Shown one piece after another: positions 7,823-16,973 of a stretch of DNA of 40,007 nt (the first letter of the stretch is position 1; every line of letters begins with the position of its first letter). The position numbers and the translations under genes were made by a program. Source of the stretch: Acrocarpospora corrugata (lineage in GTDB: Bacteria; Actinomycetota; Actinomycetes; Streptosporangiales; Streptosporangiaceae); contig NZ_BLAD01000100.1 in NCBI RefSeq assembly GCF_009687845.1, positions 1 through 40,007 on the forward strand, read 5' to 3'. The notes below the pieces were generated by a model. It was not told the origin of the DNA, did no database searches, and saw only the letters and a list, made by a program, of their open reading frames with translations.

Positions 7823-8380
7823 GTGACACGCACGCCGGAGATTCAGCGGGGGGCAGTTCTGCCCTCTGCTGACCCGTGCGTGTCCGCGGCCGTCCCCCGT
7901 CCTGCCCGGGACTATCGGATGGCGCGGTTCGCGGCCGACTCCCGGCTTGGTCGTCTTCTGGTCATCGGCGGCCTGATCGCCGTCGGATGGCTGGTCGGCG
8001 TGATCTTCGGCGTCTTCGGCACGGCTCCGGCCGTGGCTGAGACGGCGCCCTCAGCCGTCGTCACCGGGTCGGTGCCCCACACCGATGGTTTCCCCACGGG
8101 GGGCGGCATCGACGCCTCGGTCAACGCCGAGGCGATGGCGGGTCGGAACGTCGACGGGCTCACCAGCCAGTCCACGCCCGTTCTGCCTGCTCCGTCCACC
8201 GCTGACCACACCTCGGGGAACGGTCTGATTCCCCAGAGCAGCGGTGGGTCGATTCTGTTCGGGGATGTCGCGAGGTCCTTCGCCGACCCGCGGCACGCGT
8301 TGACGCCTGCCCCGTTGGCGGCGCTCGTGCCCCCGGTCGTCCGCACTGCGGCGGACGACCCTTCTTTCTCTCCTGACTGA
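7823..8380 (+). CDS. Unknown single-pass membrane protein upstream of the chaplin gene
   Basis: This 185-residue protein has a GTG start with GGGAGG about seven bases upstream. An N-terminal cytoplasmic stretch of ~45 residues precedes one strong hydrophobic segment (LLVIGGLIAVGWLVGVIFGVFG, about residues 47-68) ending in an Ala-rich APAVAET that could be cut by signal peptidase. The remainder is low-complexity, rich in Ser, Thr, Pro and Gly, and probably extracellular. I do not recognise a domain. It is followed after 198 bases by the chaplin-repeat gene on the same strand, so a role at the cell surface or with the chaplin is a reasonable guess. Confidence 0.7.
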   Translation: MTRTPEIQRGAVLPSADPCVSAAVPRPARDYRMARFAADSRLGRLLVIGGLIAVGWLVGVIFGVFGTAPAVAETAPSAVVTGSVPHTDGFPTGGGIDASVNAEAMAGRNVDGLTSQSTPVLPAPSTADHTSGNGLIPQSSGGSILFGDVARSFADPRHALTPAPLAALVPPVVRTAADDPSFSPD

Positions 8381-8578
8381 CCCCGCCTCCAGACCGGTCC
8401 CTCGTCCAGAGCGGCCGGTCGCGGAGCGTGCCTTCGGCCTCGTGTCGTCCTGAGCCGCTCCCATGACGCGGGTGACGCGGAAATCCCACCACCCTCGCGA
8501 CGTTCCACGCCTCGGGCCTGGACACATCCATCGCGAGCTGTCAGGTAACCCCCAAAAGAACCACTAGGAGCATCCATC

Positions 8579-10522
8579 ATGCGAACGTGGGCGAAGGGCT
8601 CAGCCCCCGCCGCGCTGCTCGCGGCCGGTGTCATGGCCCTCGGCAGCGGTACGGCTATCGCCGACACCTCCGGCACCAGCTCTGTCGGTGGCGGCAACCA
8701 GGTCAACCTGCCCGTCTCCCTGCCGATCGACATCAGCGGGAACGCGGTCGGTGTGGCGGGAGACTCGACGGCGGGCTCCAAGGGCGGTGCCTCCGTCGAG
8801 AACACCACCAAGGGCATTCCCGGCAAGACCTCCGGCGACAGCAGCGTGCTCGGCGGCAACCAGGTGAACGCGCCGATCAGCGCGCCGGTCAACGCCTGCG
8901 GCAACGCGGTCTCGCTGTTCGGCAGCTCCCAGGCGGGCTGCGAGGGCGGTTCGTCGGTCAAGAACTCGGGGCAGGGCGGCGCCGGTGGCAACACCACCAA
9001 CGGCGACCGCAGCGTGCTCGGCGGCAACCAGATCACGGCGCCGATCAGCGCGCCGGTCAACGCCTGTGGCAACGCCATCGCGATCTTCGGCGACGCCGCC
9101 GCCGGCTGTAAGGGCGGCTCGTCGGTCAAGAACACCGGGGTCGGCCCCGGCGGCAACACCACCTCGGGGCGGTCGTCCGCGCTGGGTGGCAACCAGGTCA
9201 TCGCGCCGATCAGCGGCCCGATCAACATCTGCGGCAACACCGTCGCGATCTTCGGTGAGGCGTTCTCGGGCTGCAAGGGCGGCTCGTCGGTCACCAACAC
9301 CGGCAAGCCGGGCAAGCCTGGGAAGCCTGGGAACCGATACCACCAGGCGGCGGGTTCGACCGGGAACGACACCGACGGGCGGTTCGGGGCCGGTAGTGGC
9401 AACCAAGTGATCGCGCCGGTCAATCTGCCGATCAACCTGTGCGGGAACGCGGTCGGCAGCTCCATCGCGGGCTGCAAGGGCGGCACCGACGTGCGGAACG
9501 ACGTGCCGGGGACGGCCGCGGGTGGCAACCGTACCGATGGCAGGTCCGGGGTGCTCGCCGGGAACCAGGTGGTCGCGCCGATCACCGCGCCGATCAACAT
9601 CTGCGGGAACGCGGTGGCGCTGGCCGGGGATGCCTTCGCGGGCTGCCTCGGGGGCTCGTCGGTGAAGAACGGCGGCAAGGGCGCCGGCGGCAACACCACG
9701 TCGGGGCGCTCCGGCGTGCTGGCGGGCAACCAGGTCGTGGCGCCGATCACCGCGCCGATCAACGCCTGCGGCAACGCGGTGGCCGCGCTCGGCGCCTCCG
9801 AGGCGCACTGCAAGGGTGGCGTCTCCGCTGATGGCGGGCCCGGCGGGGGTGGCAACACCACCAATGGTAAGAACGGGGTCGCGGCCGGTAACCAGGTCGT
9901 GGCGCCGATCACGGCTCCGGTCAACGCCTGCGGGAACTCGGCCGCCGTGCTGGGTGACGCCGCCGCCGGCTGCCTGGGCGGCTCCCGGGTCGGCCCGGCC
10001 ACCGAGGCCCAGTCCAGCGTCGACGACGGTTACGCCTACTGGACCAAGAGCTGGGGCAAGGTCAACGCGACGCAGGCGGGCGGCATGCTGCCCGGTCTGC
10101 CCGCGGTGCCGGCCCTGGCCGGTGTCAAGGACGTCGGCAACCTCACCCAGAAGATGAGCGCGGCCGGTCTGCCGTCGCTGCCGGTCGTCGGCGACCTGCC
10201 GGGCATGCTCGGCCTGGCCGCGCTGCCTGGCCTGCCCGGTCTGCCCGGCGCGCCCACGGCTCCGTCGCGTACGGCCACCGCCGCCGCCAATCCGCTCGCT
10301 CCGGTGAGCGGCCTGGCCGGTTCGCTGCCGGTGGCCGGCTCGCTCGGCCAGGCGGCCGGTGCGCTGCCGATCGGCGGTCTCGGCCTGATGAGCGCCGCTC
10401 AGCCGGCCGGGGTCACCGGGATGAACGCGGGCTCGCTGCTGGCTCTGCTGCTCGGCGCGATGTTCGCCGCCTCGGCGACGCTCTTCGCCTCCACCCGTCG
10501 CTTTCGTCCCGGCAAGAGGTAA
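8579..10522 (+). CDS. Chaplin protein with eight chaplin repeats
   Basis: This is a 647-residue secreted protein. Residues 1-28 are a signal peptide (ending AIADTSG). Eight chaplin (DUF320) units follow, each starting GNQV and running through PI...CGN to a GGSSV motif. Units 2-8 carry two Cys each; unit 1 has Ser in place of both (DISGNAV, AGSKGG). Between units 4 and 5 lies a short GKPGKPGKPG collagen-like linker. After the repeats come Leu/Pro/Gly-rich stretches, then a C-terminal hydrophobic segment (SLLALLLGAMFAASATLF) and a basic tail, which would anchor the protein in the membrane. There is no clear LPxTG or LAxTG before it. In Streptomyces, chaplins form the hydrophobic amyloid-like coat of aerial hyphae and spores. 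Eight units in one chain is far more than the one to two of typical chaplins. AGGAG precedes the ATG. Confidence 0.93.
   Translation: MRTWAKGSAPAALLAAGVMALGSGTAIADTSGTSSVGGGNQVNLPVSLPIDISGNAVGVAGDSTAGSKGGASVENTTKGIPGKTSGDSSVLGGNQVNAPISAPVNACGNAVSLFGSSQAGCEGGSSVKNSGQGGAGGNTTNGDRSVLGGNQITAPISAPVNACGNAIAIFGDAAAGCKGGSSVKNTGVGPGGNTTSGRSSALGGNQVIAPISGPINICGNTVAIFGEAFSGCKGGSSVTNTGKPGKPGKPGNRYHQAAGSTGNDTDGRFGAGSGNQVIAPVNLPINLCGNAVGSSIAGCKGGTDVRNDVPGTAAGGNRTDGRSGVLAGNQVVAPITAPINICGNAVALAGDAFAGCLGGSSVKNGGKGAGGNTTSGRSGVLAGNQVVAPITAPINACGNAVAALGASEAHCKGGVSADGGPGGGGNTTNGKNGVAAGNQVVAPITAPVNACGNSAAVLGDAAAGCLGGSRVGPATEAQSSVDDGYAYWTKSWGKVNATQAGGMLPGLPAVPALAGVKDVGNLTQKMSAAGLPSLPVVGDLPGMLGLAALPGLPGLPGAPTAPSRTATAAANPLAPVSGLAGSLPVAGSLGQAAGALPIGGLGLMSAAQPAGVTGMNAGSLLALLLGAMFAASATLFASTRRFRPGKR
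8690..10000 (+). repeat. Coding tandem array of eight degenerate chaplin units
   Basis: About 150-bp units recur with strong DNA conservation around GGCAACCAGGT...GCGCCGATCA and AACGCCTGCGGCAACGC. This invites recombination between units and copy-number variation. Confidence 0.8.
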
Positions 10523-10607
10523 CAAGGACGTCGGTCGAAGGTAACGGTTTTCTCACCCTTGTCCGGGTGACCAGAGACGCTCCCCGCATCCAGCGGATGT
10601 GAGCACA

Positions 10608-10657
10608 GAAGCTTTGCCCGTTCCGGGGGCGCGGCCCGGGACGGGCAAAGCCTTTTT
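10608..10657 (+). terminator. Intrinsic terminator after the chaplin gene
   Basis: GCTTTGCCCGT at 10611-10621 pairs perfectly with ACGGGCAAAGC at 10641-10651, with a GC-rich loop, followed by CTTTTT. It can serve the chaplin gene (+) and, read the other way, the convergent DUF5703 gene. Confidence 0.9.
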
Positions 10658-10685
10658 CGCACGGAACTGCCGTGACTTGGGACGA

Positions 10686-10871
10686 TCACATGGTTCGGGT
10701 AACTCGTATGATCTTTCGGCGCAAGCGTACGCGTCTGCTTCCGTCGGGATACAGTCGCAGCCGGTCCAGTTCCCAATGTCCGTACTCCGCATGCTCGGTC
10801 AGTACCTGGCGAGCGGTTTCGCGAGATGTTCCGCGCGGCAGGTACAGCTCCATGTAGGAGTAGTCCAGCAT
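10686..10871 (-). CDS. DUF5703 family protein
   Basis: This is a 61-residue protein. Its sequence (ELYLPRGTSRE, LLTEHAEYGHWELDRLRLYPDGSRRVRLRRKII, with small changes) matches the small DUF5703 family that is widespread in actinomycetes. There is no signal peptide, and the C-terminus is strongly basic. Function is unknown. It is divergent from topA and convergent with the chaplin gene, separated from the latter by a shared terminator. The length is the normal full length for the family. Confidence 0.85.
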   Translation of the reverse strand: MLDYSYMELYLPRGTSRETARQVLTEHAEYGHWELDRLRLYPDGSRRVRLRRKIIRVTRTM

Positions 10872-11076
10872 CAGCGATTAGTCTCCCGTTGGGACGGTGG
10901 AACCTCTTGGGCTCTATTCTGCGTCCTCGTGGAGAGACGGGTCCAGGCGGTAACCGATCCGGGTAGCCCTTGGGGGTAGGACTACCGGAGACGGGTTACC
11001 GTCGAAACGGGGTCGGCAGAGCCATGACTCCGGTAAGTACGGGGAAACGACAGCGAACAGCGAGGTAGGTAGCAGC

Positions 11077-13737
11077 GTGCCAGCCAACAACGGCAACGCC
11101 GGCGGAACCCGCCTGGTGATCGTCGAGTCGCCCGCGAAGGCGAAGACGATCGCTGGGTACCTCGGGCGCGGCTACATCGTGGAATCCAGCATCGGTCACA
11201 TCCGTGACCTGCCGAGCAAGGCCGAGGACATCCCGGAGAAGTACAGGGGAGAGTCGTGGGCCAAACTCGGCGTGAACGTCGACCACGACTTCGAGCCGCT
11301 GTACGTCGTGAATCCGGACAAGAAGTCCCAGGTGACGAAGCTTCGAGCGCTCCTCAAGGATGCCGACGAGCTTTACCTCGCGACGGACGAGGACCGCGAG
11401 GGCGAGGCCATCGCGTGGCACCTGCGCGAGGTGCTCAAGCCCAAGGTCCCGGTGCACCGGATGGTGTTCCACGAGATCACTCCGCAGGCGATCAGGGACG
11501 CGGTCTCCAACCCGCGTGACCTGGACCTGCGGCTCGTCGACGCCCAGGAGACGCGGCGTATTCTCGACCGGTTGTACGGATACGAGGTCAGCCCGGTCCT
11601 GTGGAAGAAGGTCAAGCCCCGGCTGTCGGCCGGGCGGGTGCAGTCGGTGGCGACCCGGCTCGTGGTCGAGCGGGAACGTGACCGAATGGCGTTCACTTCG
11701 GCGGCGTACTGGGATCTGGCCGCCGTGTTCGACACCGGCCGGGCGGCCGACGATCCGAGCAGGTTCGGCGCGACGTTGACCGGTGTGGCCGGGAAGCGGG
11801 TCGCGCAGGGGCGTGACTTCGCCTCGACCGGGCAGCTCAAGAACGCGGATGTGCTGCATCTGGACGAAGCGGCGGCGACTTCGCTGGCCGGGCGGCTGTC
11901 CGGGGCGTCGTACGCGGTGCGGTCGGTTGAGCGCAAGCCGTACACGCGGAAGCCGTACGCGCCGTTTCGGACCACCACGTTGCAGCAGGAGGCGAGCCGC
12001 AAGCTCGGGTTCTCCGCCAAGTACACGATGCAGGTCGCTCAGAAGCTGTATGAGAACGGCTACATCACGTACATGCGAACCGACAGCATCACGCTGTCGG
12101 AAACCGCGGTGACGGCGGCCCGGAGCCAGGCGGTCAAGTTGTACGGTGCCGCGTATGTGCCGGACAAGCCGCGGGTTTACGCCAGCAAGGTGAAGAACGC
12201 CCAGGAGGCGCACGAGGCGATCCGCCCCTCCGGGGAGGAATTCCGCACGCCTGGCGAGACCGGGCTCAACGGGGACATGTTCCGGCTATACGAGCTGATC
12301 TGGCAGCGCACCGTGGCTTCGCAGATGAAGGACGCGGTCGGCGAGTCGGTGTCGGTGAAGGTCCTGGCCGACCGGGCGGACGCCGAGTTCAGCGCCACCG
12401 GGCGGACGATCACGTTCTACGGCTTCCTGAAGGCGTACGTCGAAGGGGCGGACGATCCGTCCACCGATCGGGACGACTCCGAGAAGCGGCTGCCGAACCT
12501 GGCCGAAGGCGACGCGCTGACCGCGCTGGAGCTCAACGTGGCCGGGCACGCGACCAAGCCGCCGGCGCGGTACACCGAGGCGTCGCTGGTCAAGGAGCTG
12601 GAGGATCGGGAGATCGGGCGGCCGTCCACGTACGCGTCGATCATCGGAACGATCCTGGACCGCGGTTACGTGTTCAAGAAGGGCACGGCGCTGGTGCCGT
12701 CGTTCCTGGCGTTCGCGGTGAACAACCTGCTGGAGCAGCATTTCGGCAACCTGGTCGACTACGACTTCACGGCCGAGATGGAGAAGGTGCTCGACGACAT
12801 CGCCAACGACCGGGCCGAGCGGGTGCCCGAGTTGCGGCGGTTCTACTTCGGCGAGGGCGAAGGGGACGAGGGCCTCAAGGAGATGGTCAGCGACCTTGGC
12901 GACATCGACGCCAAGGAGATCAGCTCGTTCGCGATCCGGGGGAGCGACATCGTGATCCGGGTCGGGCGGTTCGGTCCGTATCTGGACCGGGATGGCGCCC
13001 GGGTCAACGTGCCCGAGGACATGACGCCCGACGAGCTCACGGCGGAGAAGGCCGAGGAGCTGTTCGCGCGGCCGAGCACCACCCGGGAGCTGGGCAAGGA
13101 CCCGGAGACCGGGTTCGTGATCCAGGCGCGGGACGGGAAGTACGGGCCTTACGTCACCGAGGTCCTGCCGGAGCCGGTGCCGGCCGCGGATGGGGCCAAG
13201 AAGCGGACGAAGAAGGCGGACATCCCCAAGCCGAAGATCAGTTCGCTGTTCAAGTCGATGGATCTGCAGGAGATCACGCTTGAGGATGCGCTGATGCTGC
13301 TGACGATTCCCCGGGTGGTTGGGGACATCGAGGGCGAAGAGGTTGTGGCGCATAACGGGCAGTTCGGGCCGTACATCAAGAAGGGCACTGATTCCCGGTC
13401 GCTGGCGGCCGAGGAGGATCTGCTGACGGTCACGATCGAGCAGGCCAAGGTGCTGTTCGCGCAGCCGAAGCCGCGTGGGCGTGGCCGGGCCGCGGCGCCG
13501 CCGCTGCGTGAGCTGGGGGAGGACCCCAACTCGAAGAAGCCGGTGGTCGTCAAGGACGGGCGGTTCGGGCCGTACGTGACGGATGGGGAGACCAACGCGT
13601 CCCTGCGCAAGGGGGACACGGTGGAGGAGATCACGATCGCGCGGGCGGCGGAGTTGCTGTCCGAGCGGCGGGCCAGGGAACCTTCGCCGAAGCCGAAGCG
13701 GGCCACTCGGGCGCGGCCGGCGGCGACGAAGAAGTAG
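11077..13737 (+). CDS. topA: DNA topoisomerase I (type IA)
   Basis: This 886-residue enzyme relaxes negatively supercoiled DNA. The N-terminal Toprim domain starts with RLVIVESPAKAKTIAGYLG and contains ATDEDREGEAIAWHL (acidic Mg-binding residues near 103-110). The catalytic Tyr is Tyr332 in YITYMRTDSI. SAGRVQSVATRLVVERE and GRPSTYASIIGTILDRGYV are further family signatures. The C-terminus holds repeated Topo_C-type units (FGPYL, YGPYV, FGPYIKKG, FGPYVTDG) and a Lys/Arg/Ala-rich tail. There are no Cys4 zinc fingers, as expected for actinobacterial TopA. The start is GTG with GAGGTAGG upstream. It begins the conserved topA-tmk-holB neighbourhood, here with two extra genes between topA and tmk. 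Confidence 0.97.
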   Translation: MPANNGNAGGTRLVIVESPAKAKTIAGYLGRGYIVESSIGHIRDLPSKAEDIPEKYRGESWAKLGVNVDHDFEPLYVVNPDKKSQVTKLRALLKDADELYLATDEDREGEAIAWHLREVLKPKVPVHRMVFHEITPQAIRDAVSNPRDLDLRLVDAQETRRILDRLYGYEVSPVLWKKVKPRLSAGRVQSVATRLVVERERDRMAFTSAAYWDLAAVFDTGRAADDPSRFGATLTGVAGKRVAQGRDFASTGQLKNADVLHLDEAAATSLAGRLSGASYAVRSVERKPYTRKPYAPFRTTTLQQEASRKLGFSAKYTMQVAQKLYENGYITYMRTDSITLSETAVTAARSQAVKLYGAAYVPDKPRVYASKVKNAQEAHEAIRPSGEEFRTPGETGLNGDMFRLYELIWQRTVASQMKDAVGESVSVKVLADRADAEFSATGRTITFYGFLKAYVEGADDPSTDRDDSEKRLPNLAEGDALTALELNVAGHATKPPARYTEASLVKELEDREIGRPSTYASIIGTILDRGYVFKKGTALVPSFLAFAVNNLLEQHFGNLVDYDFTAEMEKVLDDIANDRAERVPELRRFYFGEGEGDEGLKEMVSDLGDIDAKEISSFAIRGSDIVIRVGRFGPYLDRDGARVNVPEDMTPDELTAEKAEELFARPSTTRELGKDPETGFVIQARDGKYGPYVTEVLPEPVPAADGAKKRTKKADIPKPKISSLFKSMDLQEITLEDALMLLTIPRVVGDIEGEEVVAHNGQFGPYIKKGTDSRSLAAEEDLLTVTIEQAKVLFAQPKPRGRGRAAAPPLRELGEDPNSKKPVVVKDGRFGPYVTDGETNASLRKGDTVEEITIARAAELLSERRAREPSPKPKRATRARPAATKK

Positions 13738-13775
13738 GTGGCTTCAGGGGCAGGCTTGGCTTGCTTGGCGGTTAT

Positions 13776-13816
13776 GGGCTCGTGGTCGTAGGCGACCGCG
13801 AGCCCTGGCCTTTTCC
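13776..13816 (+). terminator. Terminator hairpin after topA
   Basis: GGGCTCGTGGTCG (13776-13788) pairs with CGACCGCGAGCCC (13793-13805) across a short loop with one G-U pair, and is followed by TGGCCTTTTCC. Confidence 0.8.
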
Positions 13817-14020
13817 TGAGCGACATTTAATGATTTTTCGCGAGAAGGCGGGCTGAAGGCTGCTGGGCTTTGCGGCTTTGGTGGCTTCTGCGGGTGGGGT
13901 TGCCCGGGGGTGTGGGTGGCGTTGACCTGCGGATAGGCCGGGCCGGTTCTGTCGGAGGCGGTCGTTACGGTCGGCGGGTATGGACTCAGTGTTCTCCCGA
14001 TCTCGACCTGTGGAGCCGGC

Positions 14021-15334
14021 ATGACCTTGAATGACCTGCGCCAGACGATCAAAGGTCGCGTGGTGCTGCGTGGGGACGAATGCTTCGACGAGGCCAGGAG
14101 GGCGTGGAACCGGGCGATCGATCAGCCGGTGCTGGCGGTCGTGGAGGTCTACGACGCGGAGGACGTGGCCACGCTGGTGACCTACGCGCGCCAGGAGCGG
14201 CTGACCATCACCGCGCAGCGGAGCGGGCACCGGCCCAGCGGGGATGTGGACGGGGTCATCCTGCTGCGCACCGAGCGGTTGAACGACGTGGCCGTGGATC
14301 TGGCGGGGCGGACGGTCCGGGTGGGTGCCGGGGCGACCTGGGATCAGGTTCTGGTGGAGCTCCGTTCCCATGAGCTGGTCGGGTTGGCCGGTAGTTCCTC
14401 CGTGGTCAGCGTGCTCGGGTCCGCGCTGGGCGGGGGCGTGGGGTGGTTCGGGCGGAGGTACGGCTTCGCGGCCAACAGCGTCCGGGCCTTTGACGCGGTG
14501 GACGCGGATGGGCTGCCGATCAGGGTGACTCGTGCGTCCGATCCTGAGCTGTTCTGGGCGTTGCGCGGGGGTGGCGGTGATTTCGCGGTGGTCACCGCGA
14601 TGGAGTTCGATCTGCATCCGGCGCCGACGTTGTATGGCGGGCGGATGTTGTGGGTGGCTGATCGGGCGCCGTATGTCCTGGATGCGTATCGGGAGGTCAC
14701 GGGGGCGGCTCCCGATGAGTTGTCGGTGTGGTTCACGCTGTTGCAGCTGCCCGACGTTCCTCCGTGCGTCGCGGTGGATGTGAACTTCCTGGGGGAGGCT
14801 GATGAGGCGCAGCGGCTTCTTGGTCGCCTGGAGAGCATCGACGGGCTGGTGGCCGACAGCCGGCGGGTGATTCCGGTCGATGAGTTGGGCGGGATCTGCG
14901 CTGAACCCACGGAGCCGAGCGCCATCCTGTGGCGCGGGGAGCTTCTTACCGATCTGGACGACATGGTGGCGCAGCTTCTGCTCGCCAAGTCCATCGATCC
15001 TCTGGTCAGCCTGCAACTCAGGCATCTGGGCGGGGCCCTGGCCGTGGAGCGGCCGGATGGGGGCGCGGTGCCGGCTCTGTCCGCGCCCTTCCTGCTCACG
15101 ATGCTCGGGATGCCCGCCGAGCCGGGGGATGCGGTGGCCATCGAGGCCAAGATGATCGAGATCGCCGACGCTTTCGACGACTACCTGACCGGGACGAAGC
15201 CCCATAACTGCCTCGCGCCTGGCGAGGACGTGTCGAAGACCTTCCCGGAACCGACGCTGCTGCGCCTGCGTGAACTGAAACGGAACCGGGATCCGCATAA
15301 CGTGTTCCGCGGCAACTTCCCGATCTTGCGATAG
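14021..15334 (+). CDS. FAD-linked oxidoreductase (BBE/PCMH family)
   Basis: This 437-residue protein has the PCMH-type FAD-binding domain: VVEVYDAEDVATLV, then RSGHRPSGD whose His aligns with the 8-alpha-histidyl FAD attachment site. VRVGAGATWDQV, LGGGVGWFGRRYGFAANSV and LFWALRGGGGDFAVVTAMEFDLHP follow. The C-terminal BBE motif is RDPHNVFRGNFPI. The Cys that gives a second covalent bond in bicovalent members is absent (GSSSVVSVLG in that region), so one covalent link at most is expected. The domain order matches berberine-bridge-enzyme-like oxidases of actinomycetes; the substrate is unknown. There is no signal peptide. It stands alone between topA and the phosphoesterase gene. Confidence 0.92.
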   Translation: MTLNDLRQTIKGRVVLRGDECFDEARRAWNRAIDQPVLAVVEVYDAEDVATLVTYARQERLTITAQRSGHRPSGDVDGVILLRTERLNDVAVDLAGRTVRVGAGATWDQVLVELRSHELVGLAGSSSVVSVLGSALGGGVGWFGRRYGFAANSVRAFDAVDADGLPIRVTRASDPELFWALRGGGGDFAVVTAMEFDLHPAPTLYGGRMLWVADRAPYVLDAYREVTGAAPDELSVWFTLLQLPDVPPCVAVDVNFLGEADEAQRLLGRLESIDGLVADSRRVIPVDELGGICAEPTEPSAILWRGELLTDLDDMVAQLLLAKSIDPLVSLQLRHLGGALAVERPDGGAVPALSAPFLLTMLGMPAEPGDAVAIEAKMIEIADAFDDYLTGTKPHNCLAPGEDVSKTFPEPTLLRLRELKRNRDPHNVFRGNFPILR

Positions 15335-15530
15335 TGCGACGGGCTGGGATGTGAGGGGTTTGGGTTGGCGTGTGGGGTTTGCGGGGGCTCTGTCGGGCGG
15401 GAGGGGCTCGATTGGGCGGTGGTGGGGCCATTTCCTGAGGAGGAGCTGAGAGGGCGGGGTTGGCCGTTTGGTGGGCTCGTAGCATGGCGGGGAACGTTGG
15501 CGGCCGGTCCGCCGGGTGGCGGAGGTCGGA

Positions 15531-16784
15531 GTGGGGCAGGTCGTGGGATTTCTCGCTGTCGTTTTAGTTGTGATCGTTGGAGTGCACTACTACCTGTGGC
15601 GGCGGCTGATCCGGGGGACGACGCTGCCGGGGCGGGGACGGCGGCTGCTGACGTGGGGGTTGGTCGGGCTCGCGGGGCTGCTGGTGGTGGCCTTGATCGG
15701 GACCCGGGTCATCCCGTCGGAGGCGGGGCACACGCTCGCCTGGCCCGGCTATCTCTGGATGGCGGTCATGTTCTATCTGGCGGTCATCCTGATCGCGCTG
15801 GAGATTCCGCGGGCGATCGCGCTGGGGGTTCTCCGGCGGCAGGAGCGGCGGCAGCCGAGCCCGGTGATCGCGGTTCCGGTCGCGGCCGGGGGCGCGGTGG
15901 CGACGCAGGACGTCGAAGTCGTGCTCAACGAGGGTCCGGTGCTGCCCCGCCTCGATCGGCGCCTGTTCCTCGCCAGGACGGTCGCCACCGTCGCGGGCGT
16001 CGGGGCGATCAGCACGGTGGGATACGGCGTGCGTACGGCCTTCGGGGACCCCGTCATCGAGCGGGTTCCGGTGCGGATCGCCCGGCTTGACCCGCGGATG
16101 AGCGGGTTCCGGATCGCGGTGGTGAGCGACATCCATCTCGGTCCGCTCACCGGCATCAAGCACACCGAGCGCATCGTCCGGATGATCAACGGCCTGGAAG
16201 CCGACCTGGTCGCGATCGTCGGGGACCTGGTGGACGGCACGGTCGCCGAACTCGGCCCGATTGCGCGCCCCCTGCAGAACCTCGAATCACGTTATGGGTC
16301 ATATTTCGTGACAGGGAATCACGAGTACTACACCGCCAACGGCCCACAGGAGTGGATCGACGAGCTCAACATCCTCGGCGTGCGGTCGCTGCGGAACGAG
16401 CGGGTGGAGATCCAGCACGCCGGCGGCACACTCGATCTGGCCGGCGTGAACGACATCAACGGCACCCCGATCGACGACGGCCCCAACATGGCAGACGCCC
16501 TCAGCGGGCGGGACACCACCCGCCCGGTCGTCCTGCTGTCCCACCAGCCGGTTCAGGTCTACGACACGGCGGGCTACGGCGTCGACCTGCAGCTCTCCGG
16601 GCACACCCACGGCGGCCAGATGGTCCCGTTCAACTTGATCGTCCCGCTACAGCAGCCGATCGTCCAAGGACTCGGCGTCGTCGACGGGACACAGGTCTAC
16701 GTCACCCGGGGCGCCGGTTTCTGGGGGCCACCGGTCCGCGTCGGCGCACCCCCGGAGATCGCCCTGATCGAACTCCGGACCTGA
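15531..16784 (+). CDS. Membrane-anchored metallophosphoesterase
   Basis: The N-terminus has three or four hydrophobic segments (VVGFLAVVLVVIVGV; LLTWGLVGLAGLLVVALIG; WMAVMFYLAVILIAL), then a loop. DRRLFLARTVATVAGVGAIS may be a further membrane segment. The calcineurin-like phosphoesterase domain follows from about residue 180: VVSDIHLG, VGDLVDG, GNHEYY, LLSHQP and SGHTHGGQ are the five metal-binding blocks. This is the YkuE/YaeI type of bacterial membrane-linked phosphoesterase; some members act on lipids, but this substrate is unknown. I start it at GTG 15531 because GGAGG lies at 15521-15525; a GTG at 15516 in frame would add five residues. Confidence 0.92.
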   Translation: MGQVVGFLAVVLVVIVGVHYYLWRRLIRGTTLPGRGRRLLTWGLVGLAGLLVVALIGTRVIPSEAGHTLAWPGYLWMAVMFYLAVILIALEIPRAIALGVLRRQERRQPSPVIAVPVAAGGAVATQDVEVVLNEGPVLPRLDRRLFLARTVATVAGVGAISTVGYGVRTAFGDPVIERVPVRIARLDPRMSGFRIAVVSDIHLGPLTGIKHTERIVRMINGLEADLVAIVGDLVDGTVAELGPIARPLQNLESRYGSYFVTGNHEYYTANGPQEWIDELNILGVRSLRNERVEIQHAGGTLDLAGVNDINGTPIDDGPNMADALSGRDTTRPVVLLSHQPVQVYDTAGYGVDLQLSGHTHGGQMVPFNLIVPLQQPIVQGLGVVDGTQVYVTRGAGFWGPPVRVGAPPEIALIELRT

Positions 16785-16936
16785 TCTAGGTTTGCGCGTG
16801 CTGTGAACAGCGGGAACGGAGCGGCCGCGGGGGCGGAAAAGGGAATGACGATCGTATCTACCTGACTGCGGCGGACAGCTGTGACGTAATACCCTCAGGC
16901 GATGAGCAGCCGGGGCAAATCCGGCCCGCTCAGAAC

Positions 16937-16967
16937 TTCACAAGCCCAGCGAGCACCTGGATACGCT
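16937..16967 (+). promoter_or_regulatory. Candidate promoter for a leaderless tmk-fusion mRNA
   Basis: TTCACA (16937-16942) and TACGCT (16962-16967) are 19 bases apart and end only six bases before the ATG at 16974. This would give a leaderless or near-leaderless mRNA, which is common in actinomycetes. No ribosome site is seen there. Confidence 0.35.
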
Positions 16968-16973
16968 GACATC

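Noticed and set aside
6373-7833. Reverse-strand frame of 486 codons opposite the M20 peptidase
   Set aside because: Arg/Pro-rich composition and full overlap with a clear enzyme gene.
8690-10000. The regular repeat pattern as a CRISPR or minisatellite
   Set aside because: Units are long, coding, in frame and match chaplin domains; there are no spacers.
7912-10002. Long reverse-strand frame (696 codons) opposite the chaplin
   Set aside because: It is a Pro/Thr-rich shadow of the chaplin repeats in high-GC DNA.
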